This document shows positions 36,634 through 49,015 of a stretch of 64,000 bases of DNA, in pieces. The stretch spans positions 22,372,001-22,436,000 of the forward strand of contig CM032230.1 in NCBI GenBank assembly GCA_019009955.1. The letters are read 5' to 3'. A model generated the notes under the pieces. The model did not search any database. It saw nothing but the letters and a program-made list of their open reading frames with translations, and had not been told where the DNA came from. Position 1 is the stretch's first letter, and the number at the start of each line of letters is the position of its first letter. The position numbers and the translations under genes are program-made. The DNA is from Riptortus pedestris. Taxonomy: Eukaryota > Arthropoda > Insecta > Hemiptera > Alydidae.

Positions 36634-36717
36634 ATGGGCAGCGAACCATTTACAAAGGCTCAGTTGGACAATCTGTATTATGTACAGGCCATAATTGTTG
36701 CATATCTTTTAAAAAAG
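36634..36717 (+). pseudogene. Short ORF start cut off by a family A insertion
   Basis: ACAATGGGCAGC is a good animal start context. The frame reads MGSEPFTKAQLDNLYYVQAI, then a hydrophobic stretch (IVAYLL), and runs into AAAAAGTCCGTCACGC of a family A copy. Protein not recognised. It may be the first part of an exon or of a transposon ORF, or chance. Confidence 0.25.
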
Positions 36718-37462
36718 TCCGTCACGCAAGAAGCTGCGTTAACTAAGCAGATTTCACATGTGAAGTTTAATAATAGATAAACCTACATACTAGTAGCATG
36801 ACAGCACCGTGAATTTTAAGTGAATAAATACAAAAGGTAATAAGAAATCTCCCCCCCCCCCCCGGCGGGATGAGTCTGAAATATAAACAAACCTCCCGTC
36901 GGAAAGAAAAACTGAAATATATCAGAATATAATTTATTAATTTTATTAAAAACTGTTTACTATATCTGGTGCTGTAATTTATAATGAATCAGAATAATTT
37001 TTATCTCAATCAATCAAATTCCCCAGAACTTAAAATAGGGGAGGGGTCGCCAGCACATATTTGCATGTATCTCGTATAATAAAGGCCTCTTGAAAACAGT
37101 ATCTGGTATTTAAGCTTGGAATAATGTTTATGTAACATGAGTAGAAGAGGAGGTTTGCTAAAGGCTGAAAACTGAAAATACAAATATCTCCCATAATTCC
37201 AAGGTAGGGAATAAATGTAGTTAACCATATTTCTAGTACATTTAATTTGCAATAACATTGGTTTTACGGAATCTTTCAATCCGACGGAATATAATAACGG
37301 AGATATTTCGAATTTTCAAAATTCTGATTCCCTCTAAACCCCCCTCTCTCCTTGTCCGATTTCAGCCAATAATGAACTTGATCTTTCATTTTACATGAAA
37401 CGACTAAATATCGAGTTTGGTAAAGATCAAACAATTATTGCGACCGCTAGAGCGGTTACAGA

Positions 37463-37517
<55 letters not shown>

Positions 37518-37632
37518 ATTTTTAAACGGACCTCATTTTCGTCATTTCCTATGTAGGCTCGGGGGACAATTGAAGAAAAATTTCGAAAATGGCGTCATGA
37601 GTACGACCTTAAGGTAAATCTGCTAATAGAAA
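36712..37632 (+). repeat. Family A type B, full length (about 920 bp)
   Basis: AAGTCCGTCACGCAAGAAGC start, a run of 14 C near 36851, the type B block (AATATATCAGAATATAAT to ATGAGTAGAAGAGG), GACCGCTAGAGCGG, AT array at 37465-37515, AACGGACCTCATTTTCGTC and a shortened end CTTAAGGTAAATCTGCTAA. Confidence 0.8.
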
Positions 37633-38286
37633 AAATGTATACGGAAATTCACCGAACAAAATCAAACATTATTTTAGGTTAAGAATATTTACTGCATTAT
37701 TATAATACACTCTCAACATATCGAATCGTTTGTCAAAGTAATAAGTAAGTTTTGATCACCGTTTTTAAAAATGAAATAGTAAAATACTCATATAACGTGC
37801 ATTATCTTTAACTTGATTTTTTCTATTTTAAATGAAAAATGCTTGCCTCTTAACCAAGGTCATTCCAGTTATCTGCCTCTTGTAACCTTGGTACAACTCA
37901 ACTAGACTTATAAGACATAAAATAAAGATAAATATATAATTATTTGCAATAAAAAATAATTTATCCAACAAGCTACGCAATGGAAATACACAGATTGCAA
38001 TATCATAGCATAAACAGCTTAGGGGAAAGATTTCTCTTATCGAGTAGTGGGAAGAATATCCGTCAACCTGCAGCCACAATTCATTTCTATGTATCAGGGG
38101 TATGTCTTCTAATTAATTTAGAAATTCTTCATTATCCAGCGAACTGTACCATTTAATCTTTTCCTAGAAGATGCCGCACAGTTTTCAAATTTTGTCGAAC
38201 TTATCACACCAACATTCTAAACTAACATTCTAAATTTCATTAAAACCATATTTACATAGGTGTGGAGACTGGTCATATATTGTGAA

Positions 38287-38287
<1 letters not shown>
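37633..38287. other. No gene; contains family E repeat copy at 38025-38180
   Basis: TATCGAGTAGTGGGAAGAAT, CCGTCAACCTGCAGCCACA and ACTGTACCATTTAAT recur in the same order at 61340-61480. The 83-residue minus frame at 37828-38079 overlaps this repeat and is not called. Confidence 0.6.

Positions 38288-38368
<81 letters not shown>
38288..38368. repeat. (AT)n followed by (AG)n
   Basis: AT dinucleotides to about 38350, then nine AG, directly left of the foldback. Confidence 0.95.
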
Positions 38369-38369
38369 T

Positions 38370-38634
38370 GTGTTGTTATTCTTTTTGGAGTTTTGGTCAA
38401 TGTTGGTGAAAAAATCTTAGTTTATGCCGACATTTTGAGAATCTTTATTTTCTCTTCTTCTGGGAAAGATTAAAGATACCTACAACCCTAGTCCTAGCGT
38501 AATAACCATGTGTAATAGTTTGTAGGTATCTTTAGTCTTGCCCAAAAGAAGAGAAAATAAAGATTCTCGAAATATCGGCATAAACTAAGATTTTTTCACC
38601 AACATTGACCAAAACTCCAAAAAGAATAACACCA
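38370..38634. mobile_element. Foldback element, about 111-bp arms and 34-bp loop
   Basis: 38375-38485 and 38520-38630 are near-perfect reverse complements (a few differences). The arms contain TTTGGAGTTTTGGTCAATGT and GAGAATCTTTATTTTCTCTT. The loop, 38486-38519, is unrelated. AT arrays lie on both sides (up to 38350 and 38672-38691), so it may be a MITE in an AT target or two inverted copies of one sequence. Only one copy occurs in this window. Confidence 0.9.
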
Positions 38635-38691
38635 TATATAAATATAACCTCGTCAAAAACATCAACACAATTATATATATATATATATATA

Positions 38692-39237
38692 TATGAAGGA
38701 AGAGATTTAATCCTTTTGGAGGCTTTCCATGCTGCTCCACATTCCTGCTGGGTATCATCTTAAAAATCGGCCTTACTGTAATAAATGTAGATAAGGTTTA
38801 GAATAATTACAGCTATCGCTCGATCAACTTCCGACAGCCGACCTTAGAATGGATGGGATCCCTCAAGGCGAAGCTAGAAGCACTATGGCACCTTGTAGCC
38901 TAGAATTGCAGCAGCAAATGTGGTTGCTAATTGATATTTGCTGGGTGGGCCAACATGGAATGCGAGGTCTTATGCACCTTCATTAAACCTCTTATTTGCA
39001 TAAAATGGAGTGTAGTCATTGGTGACTCATAAATGTGTGCATTCTAATAAGTGCTATGTCGTTCAAAACCAGCAATATTTGTATATAAAGCACTGGGGTT
39101 TATATGTATATGCCTTGCATAAGTTCTAACTATAATTCCCAGTATTCAATATTTGTTTGAAATCTTATAACAGATGACATCTCTACCAACTTTAAATGGT
39201 AGAATTTATAGCATTAAGTGTAATTTAACTTTATTTA
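38692..39237. other. No feature recognised
   Basis: Moderate GC around 38830-38950, with no ORF of note. Confidence 0.5.
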
Positions 39238-39440
39238 AGCATTGGCCTTAATCTCACATGTTCAACCTAGAGTGGCGTGTTCGATTACCTCCTGGGCAAA
39301 TAGAAATTTATTTACTGACCAACTCATTAAATAAAACCCTTAGTCCCCACCCTGGCTAGAAAAGAGTGGCAAGCTGTAGATAACCCGTCCTAATAAGCCA
39401 CATTAGCAAAAAGTGGATACTAATAAATAATAATAATATT
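39238..39440 (+). mobile_element. tRNA-derived SINE, 5'-shortened
   Basis: CCTTAATCTCACATG, GTTCAACCTAGAGTGGCGTG and TTCGATTACC (degraded B box) open it. The body ACCCTTAGTCCCCACCCTGG and GTAGATAACCCGTCC matches the copies at 32895 and 61684. The A-box half is missing. AATAATAATAAT tail. Confidence 0.82.
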
Positions 39441-39595
39441 TAAGTGTAACTTTTTTTAATTTTAGAACACCATGATGGTATATTTTAAAATGTATTATCT
39501 TTTCGTTTTTAGTTGCACAACTGTTCTTCACTACAGGTCTAGAACAATATAATTTATATTGTTGGTTTAAGCAAGCAATATTCTGTCCAATATAG

Positions 39596-39660
39596 AAAAG
39601 TCCGTTATGCAGGGCCTGCGTAAACTAAGCAGATTTCCCAACTGATGGTATAACACTCGT
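39596..39660 (+). repeat. Family A left-end fragment
   Basis: AAAAGTCCGTTATGCAGGGC, CTGCGTAAACTAAGCAGATT and TCCCAACTG; then unrelated sequence. Confidence 0.85.
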
Positions 39661-42600
39661 GATTTCATATGTCCACATGTTCTATATTATGACTAAGACA
39701 AGTATATTTCAGTATACCTATAAGTGGCCTCACCATTTTTAACGTTTCTTTAAAATCATAAGAAGACGCTTTCTCAATCAAGAAGGTCAATTACCTTCAA
39801 TATTTTGAGCCCATTTATTTTTAGCCAACTCCCAAATTAAATCCCACATTGTATTGTTCCTGAAATCATTGAAATGAAATTAAATGTATTTATTTCCAAG
39901 AAATATTAACAGTAACATAATAGGACGTCAAATATTTTGGTTTTCTATAAAATATTTATTTATAGTATGTCAATTAATTTTTTTACATATTATTGAATAA
40001 CATTTCTTTTTTTATATTGTTATACATTCTTTATAAAATTAGCTAAAATTGCATTGCCTTAGAGAGTGATCGACAGGAGTTTCATGACTTTCTATTGAAT
40101 ATAAACTTTATTAAACTTTTCTCCAATTTAAATTTAAAATATGTTTTTTGAGTTAACCCCAATCCATTAGGCCAAAAATTAACCGAGTATGGAAAAATCC
40201 ATAATGTAAGTAATGTGTATAAGTAATAGACTTTGCATTAGAAGACATGTTTTAACTCATTTTTATAGAAAAAACAAATTGATTTTAGTTTATTACTTAA
40301 TTCTTGATTATGACCGAACCAGTCTAGGTTTTTGCCCACAGACAATCCTAAACACTTCCTTACCATGGGAACTGGTAAAATGTCCCGATTGTTCATTAAT
40401 ATATCTCCAGAAGAATGTGAACATTTTTGCTGAAATCTAGAATATTTGTTTTCCGTGCTTCATAAGCTCAATGATGGTTTCAAACATTTCTTTATGATCA
40501 ATTATAAAACCGTTTTCTCGGAAAACAGTTCGCCCTCAACGTTTTTTTTTTTTGTATTTTTCTGCGAAGAAAATTTAATTAAAATTGTTTAATTGAATGG
40601 AACATTTAATTAGTTCAGGATTTTTCGGTCTTAGCGCAGAAAGAGTCACAGAAATATCCACAAAGCGTTGTGCACCACGTCTAAAGAGTTGTATATGAAA
40701 ATTAATTATTTATGAAATCATTAATAGGTAAAGTAGCAATTGAGCAAAAGTTTAATAAACTAATTTTTATAAAGGTTGCAAGTAATTGGAGTGGTGCCTC
40801 GAATGGATAGATTCCTTATTCCAAGTTCATTGATAAACTCTCTAGAATGGTTGGAAATACGCCAACAGCTGAGTGAGGTCATTGCCATGGGCAGCCTCAT
40901 GTTTATACCTTCGCTATATATGTATACAATTTAGGCCTTTTATTAGTTCGTGCTAGTTTTAATAGCAGCTATTATTTGTTCGAAATGGACAATGAGCTAA
41001 CAATAGCCAAAGAGATAGAAAAAAGGTTTCTATTTGCCAGGGGAATGTATCTTTGAAAGGTAATAACCTCGCTGTGTTTATAGAGAGCTACTAACTTAAG
41101 GACAATCTTTTTTAGAAGTGTTTTAGCAGATTGCCTTTGTTGGTCTATCAACCAAGCGAGTTTTTAAACGTGTTTTAAAGCATTCATAGATTTTCAAGAA
41201 ACTTTATTGGAGATTGCCTAATTCAATTATTCAATAACTGATGTATCTTTCTCATGCATTCTTTTTTTCTTATAAAACATTGTACTGAGTAAGTTTAATG
41301 TGAAAATAATAGATAAAAAAGACATTGAAAACAATGGTATAATTGTTGCGTATAGTAAGCAGATTTCCCACTAGTGCATTTGTGTAATTGCCTAACTTAC
41401 TAGAAGAAAAGCTAGAATAAGCTATACAAATTGTCACAAGTGTTAATGCTAATAATTATACATGGCTTCTTTGCCTGGCAGGGAGAGACTGCTCCTCTCA
41501 TTGTGGTGAAGGCGTGTGGTTGCTGTCAAGAGTGATGGAGGAACTATTGTATTGTACATATCGCAGAATACCAATTGCATTTTAATTGCAGGCTGTAATA
41601 TACTCAATAAAATAAAATCTAATCTAAAAAAAATAATTATACATATGCTGTTAAAAATAATAAAGAGGGTTTGGTGAGACCTGAAGTATTTTTTTAATGC
41701 CTTAAATACTTTTATTGGTCTCAGTAAGACTAATTAGTAAATCCATTTATAATGCCAAGATTAGAATACCAAACAGATGACGTCATTTGGGTATGAAAAA
41801 TCAACTTTTTTCCTTGTTTATCCCTCAAAGGTCACATTATAACAATAATTCCTATTTTAGCACGGTATATCACTATTCAATATATGAAATGATATTTTAA
41901 ATCATATATTTCAGTAATTCTGGCATTCTCATTTCAGTTTATAGTCTCCTTATCACCTTTAAACTCACAGTAAACACATTTCCAATCACAGCTTTTTAAG
42001 AAATATTTCCAATAATTAAGCAAAATCTCAATTAGTGTCTTTTACCACTATATTCAATGATTCAAAACCCATCGTAAAAAGTGTATGTACAATGACACAT
42101 ATTTATGCTCGGAGACTGTTAACCAATAGCAGTTTCCAAATCAATCTTTTGCGCCTTATCCAAAATGAGTTGGTCATTTCTCCCAATCCTACAAGAATTT
42201 TGAATTCTCGTCCGGAAGTATCTTTAATTCAAAAATTGTAATATCCGTTCAAATTCCTTGACCCGGTACCTATGACGATCAAATGTTCGTCCGAATTAAA
42301 GGAGGTCAATAATAAATAATTGCTATCGAAATTCTCAAAATACGTTATGATAATCCACGTTACCTGTTGAAAATCAAATCTAATACAAAATATCACTTTA
42401 TACTGGCACTTCTCTTTCTGTTATTTCGAAGTTCATTTTAAATCCCTAGAAAACACTCCTGACATAAATGTTACCTCCTCCATTGGACTGTCTAAAATAG
42501 ATCTCAAAGCCACTGTAGTGTTTGAAGCTGAACCTTTAAATAAAGCTAAGGCCCCTTGCTATCTCTACTCTAATCGACTTCCTCATAGTCCAAGCTGGTC

Positions 42601-42840
42601 AGAAGGAAAGGTTGTGCGTAGTTTCTTCTTCCCCTGAAAAAAACCCGAACCCAATTGATGGGGAGTGAAGCCATAGGTGCAAGTGGCATTTTTGGGGTAA
42701 ATGCGTTAAGTTCAGATAAGGGTACCTAAAATTATTGTGACCAAGAGTAGCATTTGTGTTCAATGTAATAGAAACAGTGAATGAATTCCTACCCATCAAG
42801 CGTTAACCACCACTCACGTATCCAATCCTCAGCAGCTTAT
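39661..42840. other. Single-copy AT-rich DNA, no gene
   Basis: No repeat family except the short GTAAGCAGATTTCCCACTAG (41357), a family A left-end scrap. Open frames at 40213-40440, 42035-42241 and 42599-42799 have no motif, no signal peptide pattern I trust and AT-typical composition. Confidence 0.5.
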
Positions 42841-45800
42841 AGTAAGGCAGGAAATAATCCTTCCAACAGTCTCCTCCAAGAATATCAGACAATCATCTCG
42901 CATCATGAGATGGTATTGTCATAGGTGATCGAGGATGTTAGGAAGGCCCTTTTTTAATCATTTCTGAAATTTCCACTTGGACTGGAACAAGGACCACCAC
43001 GTCTACACCGGATCCGGACACCACCTGTCAGTGCCTGACCTCACTGACTCCCTGACGACAGCTTACCGGCCTTGTGGTACCACTATGATCCAGACCTCAA
43101 AGCATAGACTCGTTACAGGTTTCGGGACTACCTACCAAGTCGCTATAGCCGAGGACGACCCGACATGAGCATAGGCGATGGTTTCGATGCCACAAGAGGT
43201 ACCTGGTGGAATCTACATTGACTATACCCAGACCAGATCCCCCCAATTCTATTTATTGATTAACCCAAACGTGAGTCCAAATCGTGCGGATTCCTGGCAA
43301 ACTGTGAAATCTGAACTCTCCGTGGAGGAATATATAGTATGTAAGCTACACCTGATAATTGATTCCATGAACAGGTAAACCTGATTTTCACGGGAACGAA
43401 CAATGAAGTACGAGGGTCACAAGGACCCTCCCCCATTTCCTTCTGCATTAGGCCAACGAGTAATAAAAGCATCATGAGGAAAATCCCATTTTCACCAATA
43501 AAGCCATGATTGTCTAAATTCCTAGAAACTTTCTAGACCAGAGTTGTTAGACTGCCAGTATGAGTATCCAGACTGCAGCTTTAATTTGACTTCCAGCCTT
43601 GCCCAAAATGACGTGTCGTAAGTGAACATTTAGACAAGGAGGGGAAGTGTAACTACATAGTGGTTAGAAATTGAGAAAATCTAGACTTAAACGCAAACGA
43701 AATGTACCCCCGACGAGAATAAATTCATTATCAATTTTTCCAACATATGCTGTGGCATAAAAAAACGACTTACCAGTATTTCACGCTAAAATCAAAGGCT
43801 TTTATTTTAAATGTCTAATCTAATAGAAATATTATTACTTTCATTACTTGGCAATAAACTACGAGCTTGTGAAAGCGACTACCAATCGAATATCCCCGAA
43901 GGGTTCCTTTAATTAAGGTATTATTAAACGAACAAAATCAAGATGCACGTCTTTCGAAAGGTTCTTTAAGGACAGCCTTCTAATTGGCCTATTTACCAAT
44001 ATTCTATAATTAAATATTTCAATACCTTTTAATAAACAATTTGGACTTGGAATAGATTCTTATAAGTCCTTCATCGCTTGGGTAACTTTGTTTTATTATA
44101 ACTATAATATTTATTGGTTCGTTTCATAATTGTGAAAATTAATTATTGCCATTGGATACTTTAAAACGTTCAATGCTGGTTCATGGACATCCCTTTATAT
44201 TATTCAATATTTCATGATACGCAATTGTGATCATGTCGTTCTGTTTTAATTTGAGTGTTGATGGAAGATTGATCCAAAAACAAATTAACTGTGATATTTG
44301 GCCGATTTCCGGAGCTCCTAAGCCATTCTTAATTCTGACAAGCTGACTTTATTACTTATTGAGAGAATCATTCAAGGCAAGATTGCTTGCTACTTTGTCT
44401 CACGGTGGAACTGGGCTTGAAAGTCATTCTGATGGGCTCTAGATCCTCTTGCACTTGTATAATCGCCATTTCATCCGCATTGTTAAACGAAACGACTCAA
44501 AGATTTCTATTTCATGCTGCCTTCATATTGCAACAAACAATAAAAAGCGAACGACTAAATGGGGATGTACCAAATGTTACATTTGCCTCCTGAATCCATT
44601 ACAAGTGGACAATCCAGGAGTTTTATAGCCAACACTTAAAAGCAAGCTAAGAGCCCAAGTGCCAGGACAGAACTCTAGGTGGCCTGCCTGTTCAGGTATG
44701 TGGTCACTATTTCATTTTCACGATCCATTGTCCAGTTTCATAGCCTTTTGTAGCTCGGACCTCCGCCCCTTTTGTTTCTAGAAGCTTCTTTGTCCCGCCC
44801 TCTGTTGAGGCTCATCACAATCCTGCATTCCTCTTGATGTTCAGAGTAAACTATCACCGAGGCAAGGTCACCCGCCTGCGTCTCTTATTGCGTTTTATGG
44901 TCATTCCCATCAGCTGCCTAGAGGAAGGAGGCTGCGGTAGGTGATCCAAGTCCATTGTTCCACGTCTGGCAATTTGCATCTCTCACTTTCTATAGGACGT
45001 TGAAATGTTTTCCTTCTTATTCAGAGGTCAAAGATGTTTCTTACTTGTGAGGTAGTGTTCGTATCATTCCTAGTTTGACGTGTAATACATTAAGCCTCGA
45101 AGGTTTTCTTGTCTTATTTCTGTCCTCCAGTTATTCCAAAGTGCAAGGGTAAGATTGACTATTACTTACGCAATAATCTAAGTTTCATTCTATGCACTCT
45201 ATAAAGTACCAGCATCATTTAAATACCTGACAAGAATTTCTTCCAGTTTTCAGCCTCATTTAGACTTTCATTACTTCAGCTTACCGTCTTCTCCTGAGTT
45301 TGCCCTTCGCACTGCAGACGGCGTCAGCTCAACCTTGTTTCTTACCAGCTCGTATTTTGCACCGAGATCATTTCAGGTTCACCACACACTGAATCATTAA
45401 GGTTCATGTAAACCATACGGTTAGCTTCACATTCAATCCTACAAAAGTGCTCTTGACATGGTCATAAATGAACGTAAGCTATTCAGAAGAGCTAAAGATT
45501 TTCGGGAGAAAGAAGAATGAAACCAATGAGGGAAGAACAAGGGTCTCACGGGCACACAGTGGATTCCCGTGCCCTTCAGCACGATGCATAACAGTAAAGC
45601 CCTAACAGAGGATGATAGATAATTATACTTGAATTGAGATATCTGTACGTAGAATTTAGTCTGCATAAGCTACAAATGAGAAGTATTAGACAAAAATACT
45701 TTGTAAACTCCAACTGTAATTTCTCCTTTAGTCTACCCTGACTGACATATTGCTAGTGACATTTATTCAAGAATAAATGCATCTTACCTTGAGAAAATAA

Positions 45801-46130
45801 CTGTCTATATCGATAATAATAATCGTATAGCATTTTTCAATGCATTCACAAAATAACGGAGGTATTTATTACTTATCCTTTTCTACAAACACCATTCAAT
45901 ATTGCAGCTGCCTTTAGGAAATATCCAAAATCAACGCCTACGATACATTTTAATGGCTAACCTTGTCTTGAAACTACGGTGGATCTTCCACGATAAACAG
46001 TGAAGGCCCGGAAGGTTGTCTCAAAACATTTTGTACATTTCTCCAATTGAGATACAGGGCGAAGCAAGGGTGACTTGATGAACGGAGGGCTAATGGTGTT
46101 CGTAACCCCCCCAAAAATCGGTGAAGAATA
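42841..46130. other. Mostly single-copy DNA with less AT-rich patches
   Basis: 42960-43320 is GC-richer; two short frames (42977-43168 and 43178-43378) have no recognised motif. A family C piece (TGAACAGGTAAACCTGATTT) lies at about 43335-43400. 44630-45430 is again GC-richer with pyrimidine-rich stretches and possible splice-like words, but no convincing exon. Confidence 0.45.
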
Positions 46131-47618
46131 TGCAAGATATACTAAGCAGATTTCCCATTTGCTGCAATGCCTATGGGATTCTGTTATCCCACACCGTTTT
46201 CACTATTTCTTCTGCACTTGACATTTAGTTATTTAATTACTCAATGTGAAAGTCTGATGAATAGAAGTAAGGGGATAAGACAATGGTAATAATAAATTTT
46301 ACCCCATTTTCGATATCCCCTATATAAGTTGAAGGAGACTTTTGAAGACATTTTTCTAAAATCGCATTCTCCCCCTAAAGGAAATATGCGACCCAGGATC
46401 TGCTGAGGACAGTGTAGCAAGTAATTATTAAATGCCCATTAATGTTTAAAATCAGTCAATGGATCTTAATGAGTTCCGTACTTGGTACAAGTAGAGTACT
46501 TGGTCAAGTTAGGCAAGGCTCATCTTAATGCAGCACGTAGGAAGTGACGAAGGTGAAAGGACATTAGAATAATTGGATGACAATCCTCGTCAAACCGTCC
46601 ATTGCGGGAACAAATCAATCCGTTCCTCGGTTAAAAACTAATGGTGTTTTTTAATCGGTTCCAGAGCAGATTAGCACGTTAACCACATCGGTGGAGCTGT
46701 GCTATAACCTCCTTGTTAAGAGGACGTCTCTAATAACATAACAATTACCTCACACTTGCTTCCTCCTACTGTCACCAGGAGCTAAACTATGACCAGTGGA
46801 CTTAAGAAATCTGCTTTCACTGGAATGGATTTCGATAATTGGTTCTAGATTTTGAAAGTCCACAACACAAGTGACACTGGCACTGCGTAAACTAAACATA
46901 TTTTCCACATCCCCAAATACCACGCTGGTGACGCCATCCAACATTCTATTCTCTATTTCTTCAATGATATTAGCTCAATCAAATGAGTGCATGGAATTTA
47001 AGTAGGACACGTGACGCTTATTGATACAATTCCTTAAAGTGTATATCGTATGCCTTCAAGTGAGGGTTTTAACTAAAGATTGAAAACAACTCTAGAATAT
47101 TACATTTCTAAAAACTCTACCTTATCACATTTTTCGATCTGAGGTATAATTAAGCAGATATTTGAAATTAATCGAGAACATTTCTTGGATATGTCCCATG
47201 AAATATATGAATAGATAGATGTTCTTGTATAAGCCCCCTAGTGATTGTATTTGTTTTCGTTACAAAAAAAAAGTATTAATTTTTTCGGTTTTCGCCTAAA
47301 ACTAAAGATTGATAATGGAAGAAATCGGATCGGAGGAAAGGGGGGGGGGGTAAACACAGAAAGCCTTAATAAAATCATTGCGCAGTAATTTGTGGTTTCC
47401 TTACTCGGCCATCCTTAAAATTCTCACCTAAAACAGACCCACATGGTCAGCAAGTTAAATGCATTGCATTAATCTTTTAAAACGCCACAACACCTTGGTT
47501 CCTACTTTAAAATTGTTGGTGTTCCATGGTTATTTGCTATTGCAATTTCCATCAAAATAATTAAAAACTGACAAGTATTCCTTTAGGGAAGTCAACATTT
47601 GTGTTACCATGTCGTTCA

Positions 47619-47621
<3 letters not shown>
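46131..47621. other. No gene; repeat scraps
   Basis: TATACTAAGCAGATTTCCCA at 46138 is a family A scrap. A run of ten G lies near 47340. Family D copy 1 is listed separately. Confidence 0.5.
46690..46840 (+). repeat. Family D repeat, copy 1
   Basis: CTATAACCTCCTTGTTAAGA, ACGTCTCTAATAACATAACA and TCTGCTTTCACTGGAATGGA recur in the same order at 50190-50330. Confidence 0.85.
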
Positions 47622-47687
<66 letters not shown>

Positions 47688-47691
47688 TGAG
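47622..47691. repeat. (GT)n(GA)n microsatellite
   Basis: About 22 GT units followed by about 10 GA units. The His/Thr open frame on the minus strand (47530-47772) is a repeat artefact. Confidence 0.95.
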
Positions 47692-48866
47692 AGTAATTGG
47701 GAGTCCTTGACTTTCTGGGGTAGTTAAAATTTTAGGGAGACGTTTGGGAAAGTACGTTATTCCTTCATGCAAGAGTTAGGTGGTGTGTTCTGAAATATTT
47801 GAACTGAAAGTACCTGTAGGCTTGAGTTATGTATGTTCGCCTCACCTTTTCCATTTAATGGTAAGAATCATAGATATCTAGCTACTGCACTTTGAAAACC
47901 TAGTATCTTATCGGAGGAGTGTTTTTTAATTGCTTTCCTCCTGATAGCTCACAGATTTGGTATTAATACTCAAGCTGATTTTTGCCGAAGCTGAGAACTT
48001 CAATTTAGATCTGAATAGTTATGTTATGTGAAATATATAATTCTGGCATGACTAACCATTGCCCATAGGAATCATCTGTAAAAAATGTCCATAACCCCAC
48101 ACATCCACTAGAGTCTTCCTGTCTGGAATATCCCACGGCTAGTGACTACCCTCAAGATCCCAATACTTTTCCTGGATATTTCTGAGTCAGTAATTGAGCT
48201 TCGGGGTTTTAAAAGATCGAAATAAAAGTGAAAGCATCTTTAATGAAGTAGACAAACAAAGGGAAGTGAAAATACAATTTAGAAAGAGAAACTGAACCAC
48301 TTAGCAGAACGAAATTGAAATAAAAAATAGAAAGAATCATTAAACGGTCTATAAATCCATTCGAGCTCAATCACTACTGTTTTCAGAAAATTCTTTTGAT
48401 TTATTAAGCCAATTATAGCTTTCACAATCGGTAAGAACTATCTTGAGCATCACTGTTAGCTCTTCTTTTTCAACATATACTTCAGTTTGGAAAAATGATC
48501 CTTCGTAGGGATTACGTGGATATCCAATATATCAACAAGCAGGAGATTCTGTTTTTCGATATATAAATTCCTGTGTACAGAATATATATAAATTTGTATC
48601 AATGTATTTCACGTTAGTCTTAATATCTTTATATCCTGTACCTAACTCTTTGGTCGAATACGTATCCCTAAACCCTGTTAGTGGTATGTATGTACTAGTT
48701 TGATAAATATCATTTTTCACAGATTTCCTTTACGGGAAATCAGCTCTTGAGGTAGTTCTCATGATTTTTGTAAATCTTATTTCCTATATGACTTTCTCTA
48801 ATAAATATCCTTGGTAGGTTTACTAGGTGCCATGTTGTGCAGTTCTGCTACTGGACATAGTTAGGG
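47692..48866. other. No gene; family A end scrap at 48719-48770
   Basis: AGATTTCCTTTACGGGAAAT, CAGCTCTTGAGGTAGTTCTC is the reversed family A palindrome end. The rest is single copy without a recognised feature. Confidence 0.5.
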
Positions 48867-49015
48867 ATTGAGGAAAGGTCAATCGCAACGAACAAGCACT
48901 TCAGAAATGGATAGCCCCTGAAGAGGTGCTATGTAAGCCATGAAACATTTAGGGCAGTATAAATAAAGTTTGCTGAAAAAATGTTTTTTATTGGTGACCC
49001 CTTCCATGAAACAAT
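48867..49015 (+). repeat. Family F repeat, copy 1
   Basis: CACTTCAGAAATGGATAGCC, CTGAAGAGGTGCTATG, AAGCCATGAAACATTTAGGG and TGTTTTTTATTGGTGACC match both arms of the foldback at 63288-63632. The CTGAAGA ... GAAAC layout is like PLE or LINE tail sequences; origin not settled. Confidence 0.85.

Noticed and set aside
43178..43475. Overlapping 66- and 71-codon frames in the GC-richer patch
   Set aside because: They oppose each other on the two strands, have no motif, and the plus-strand frame ends in a family C repeat.
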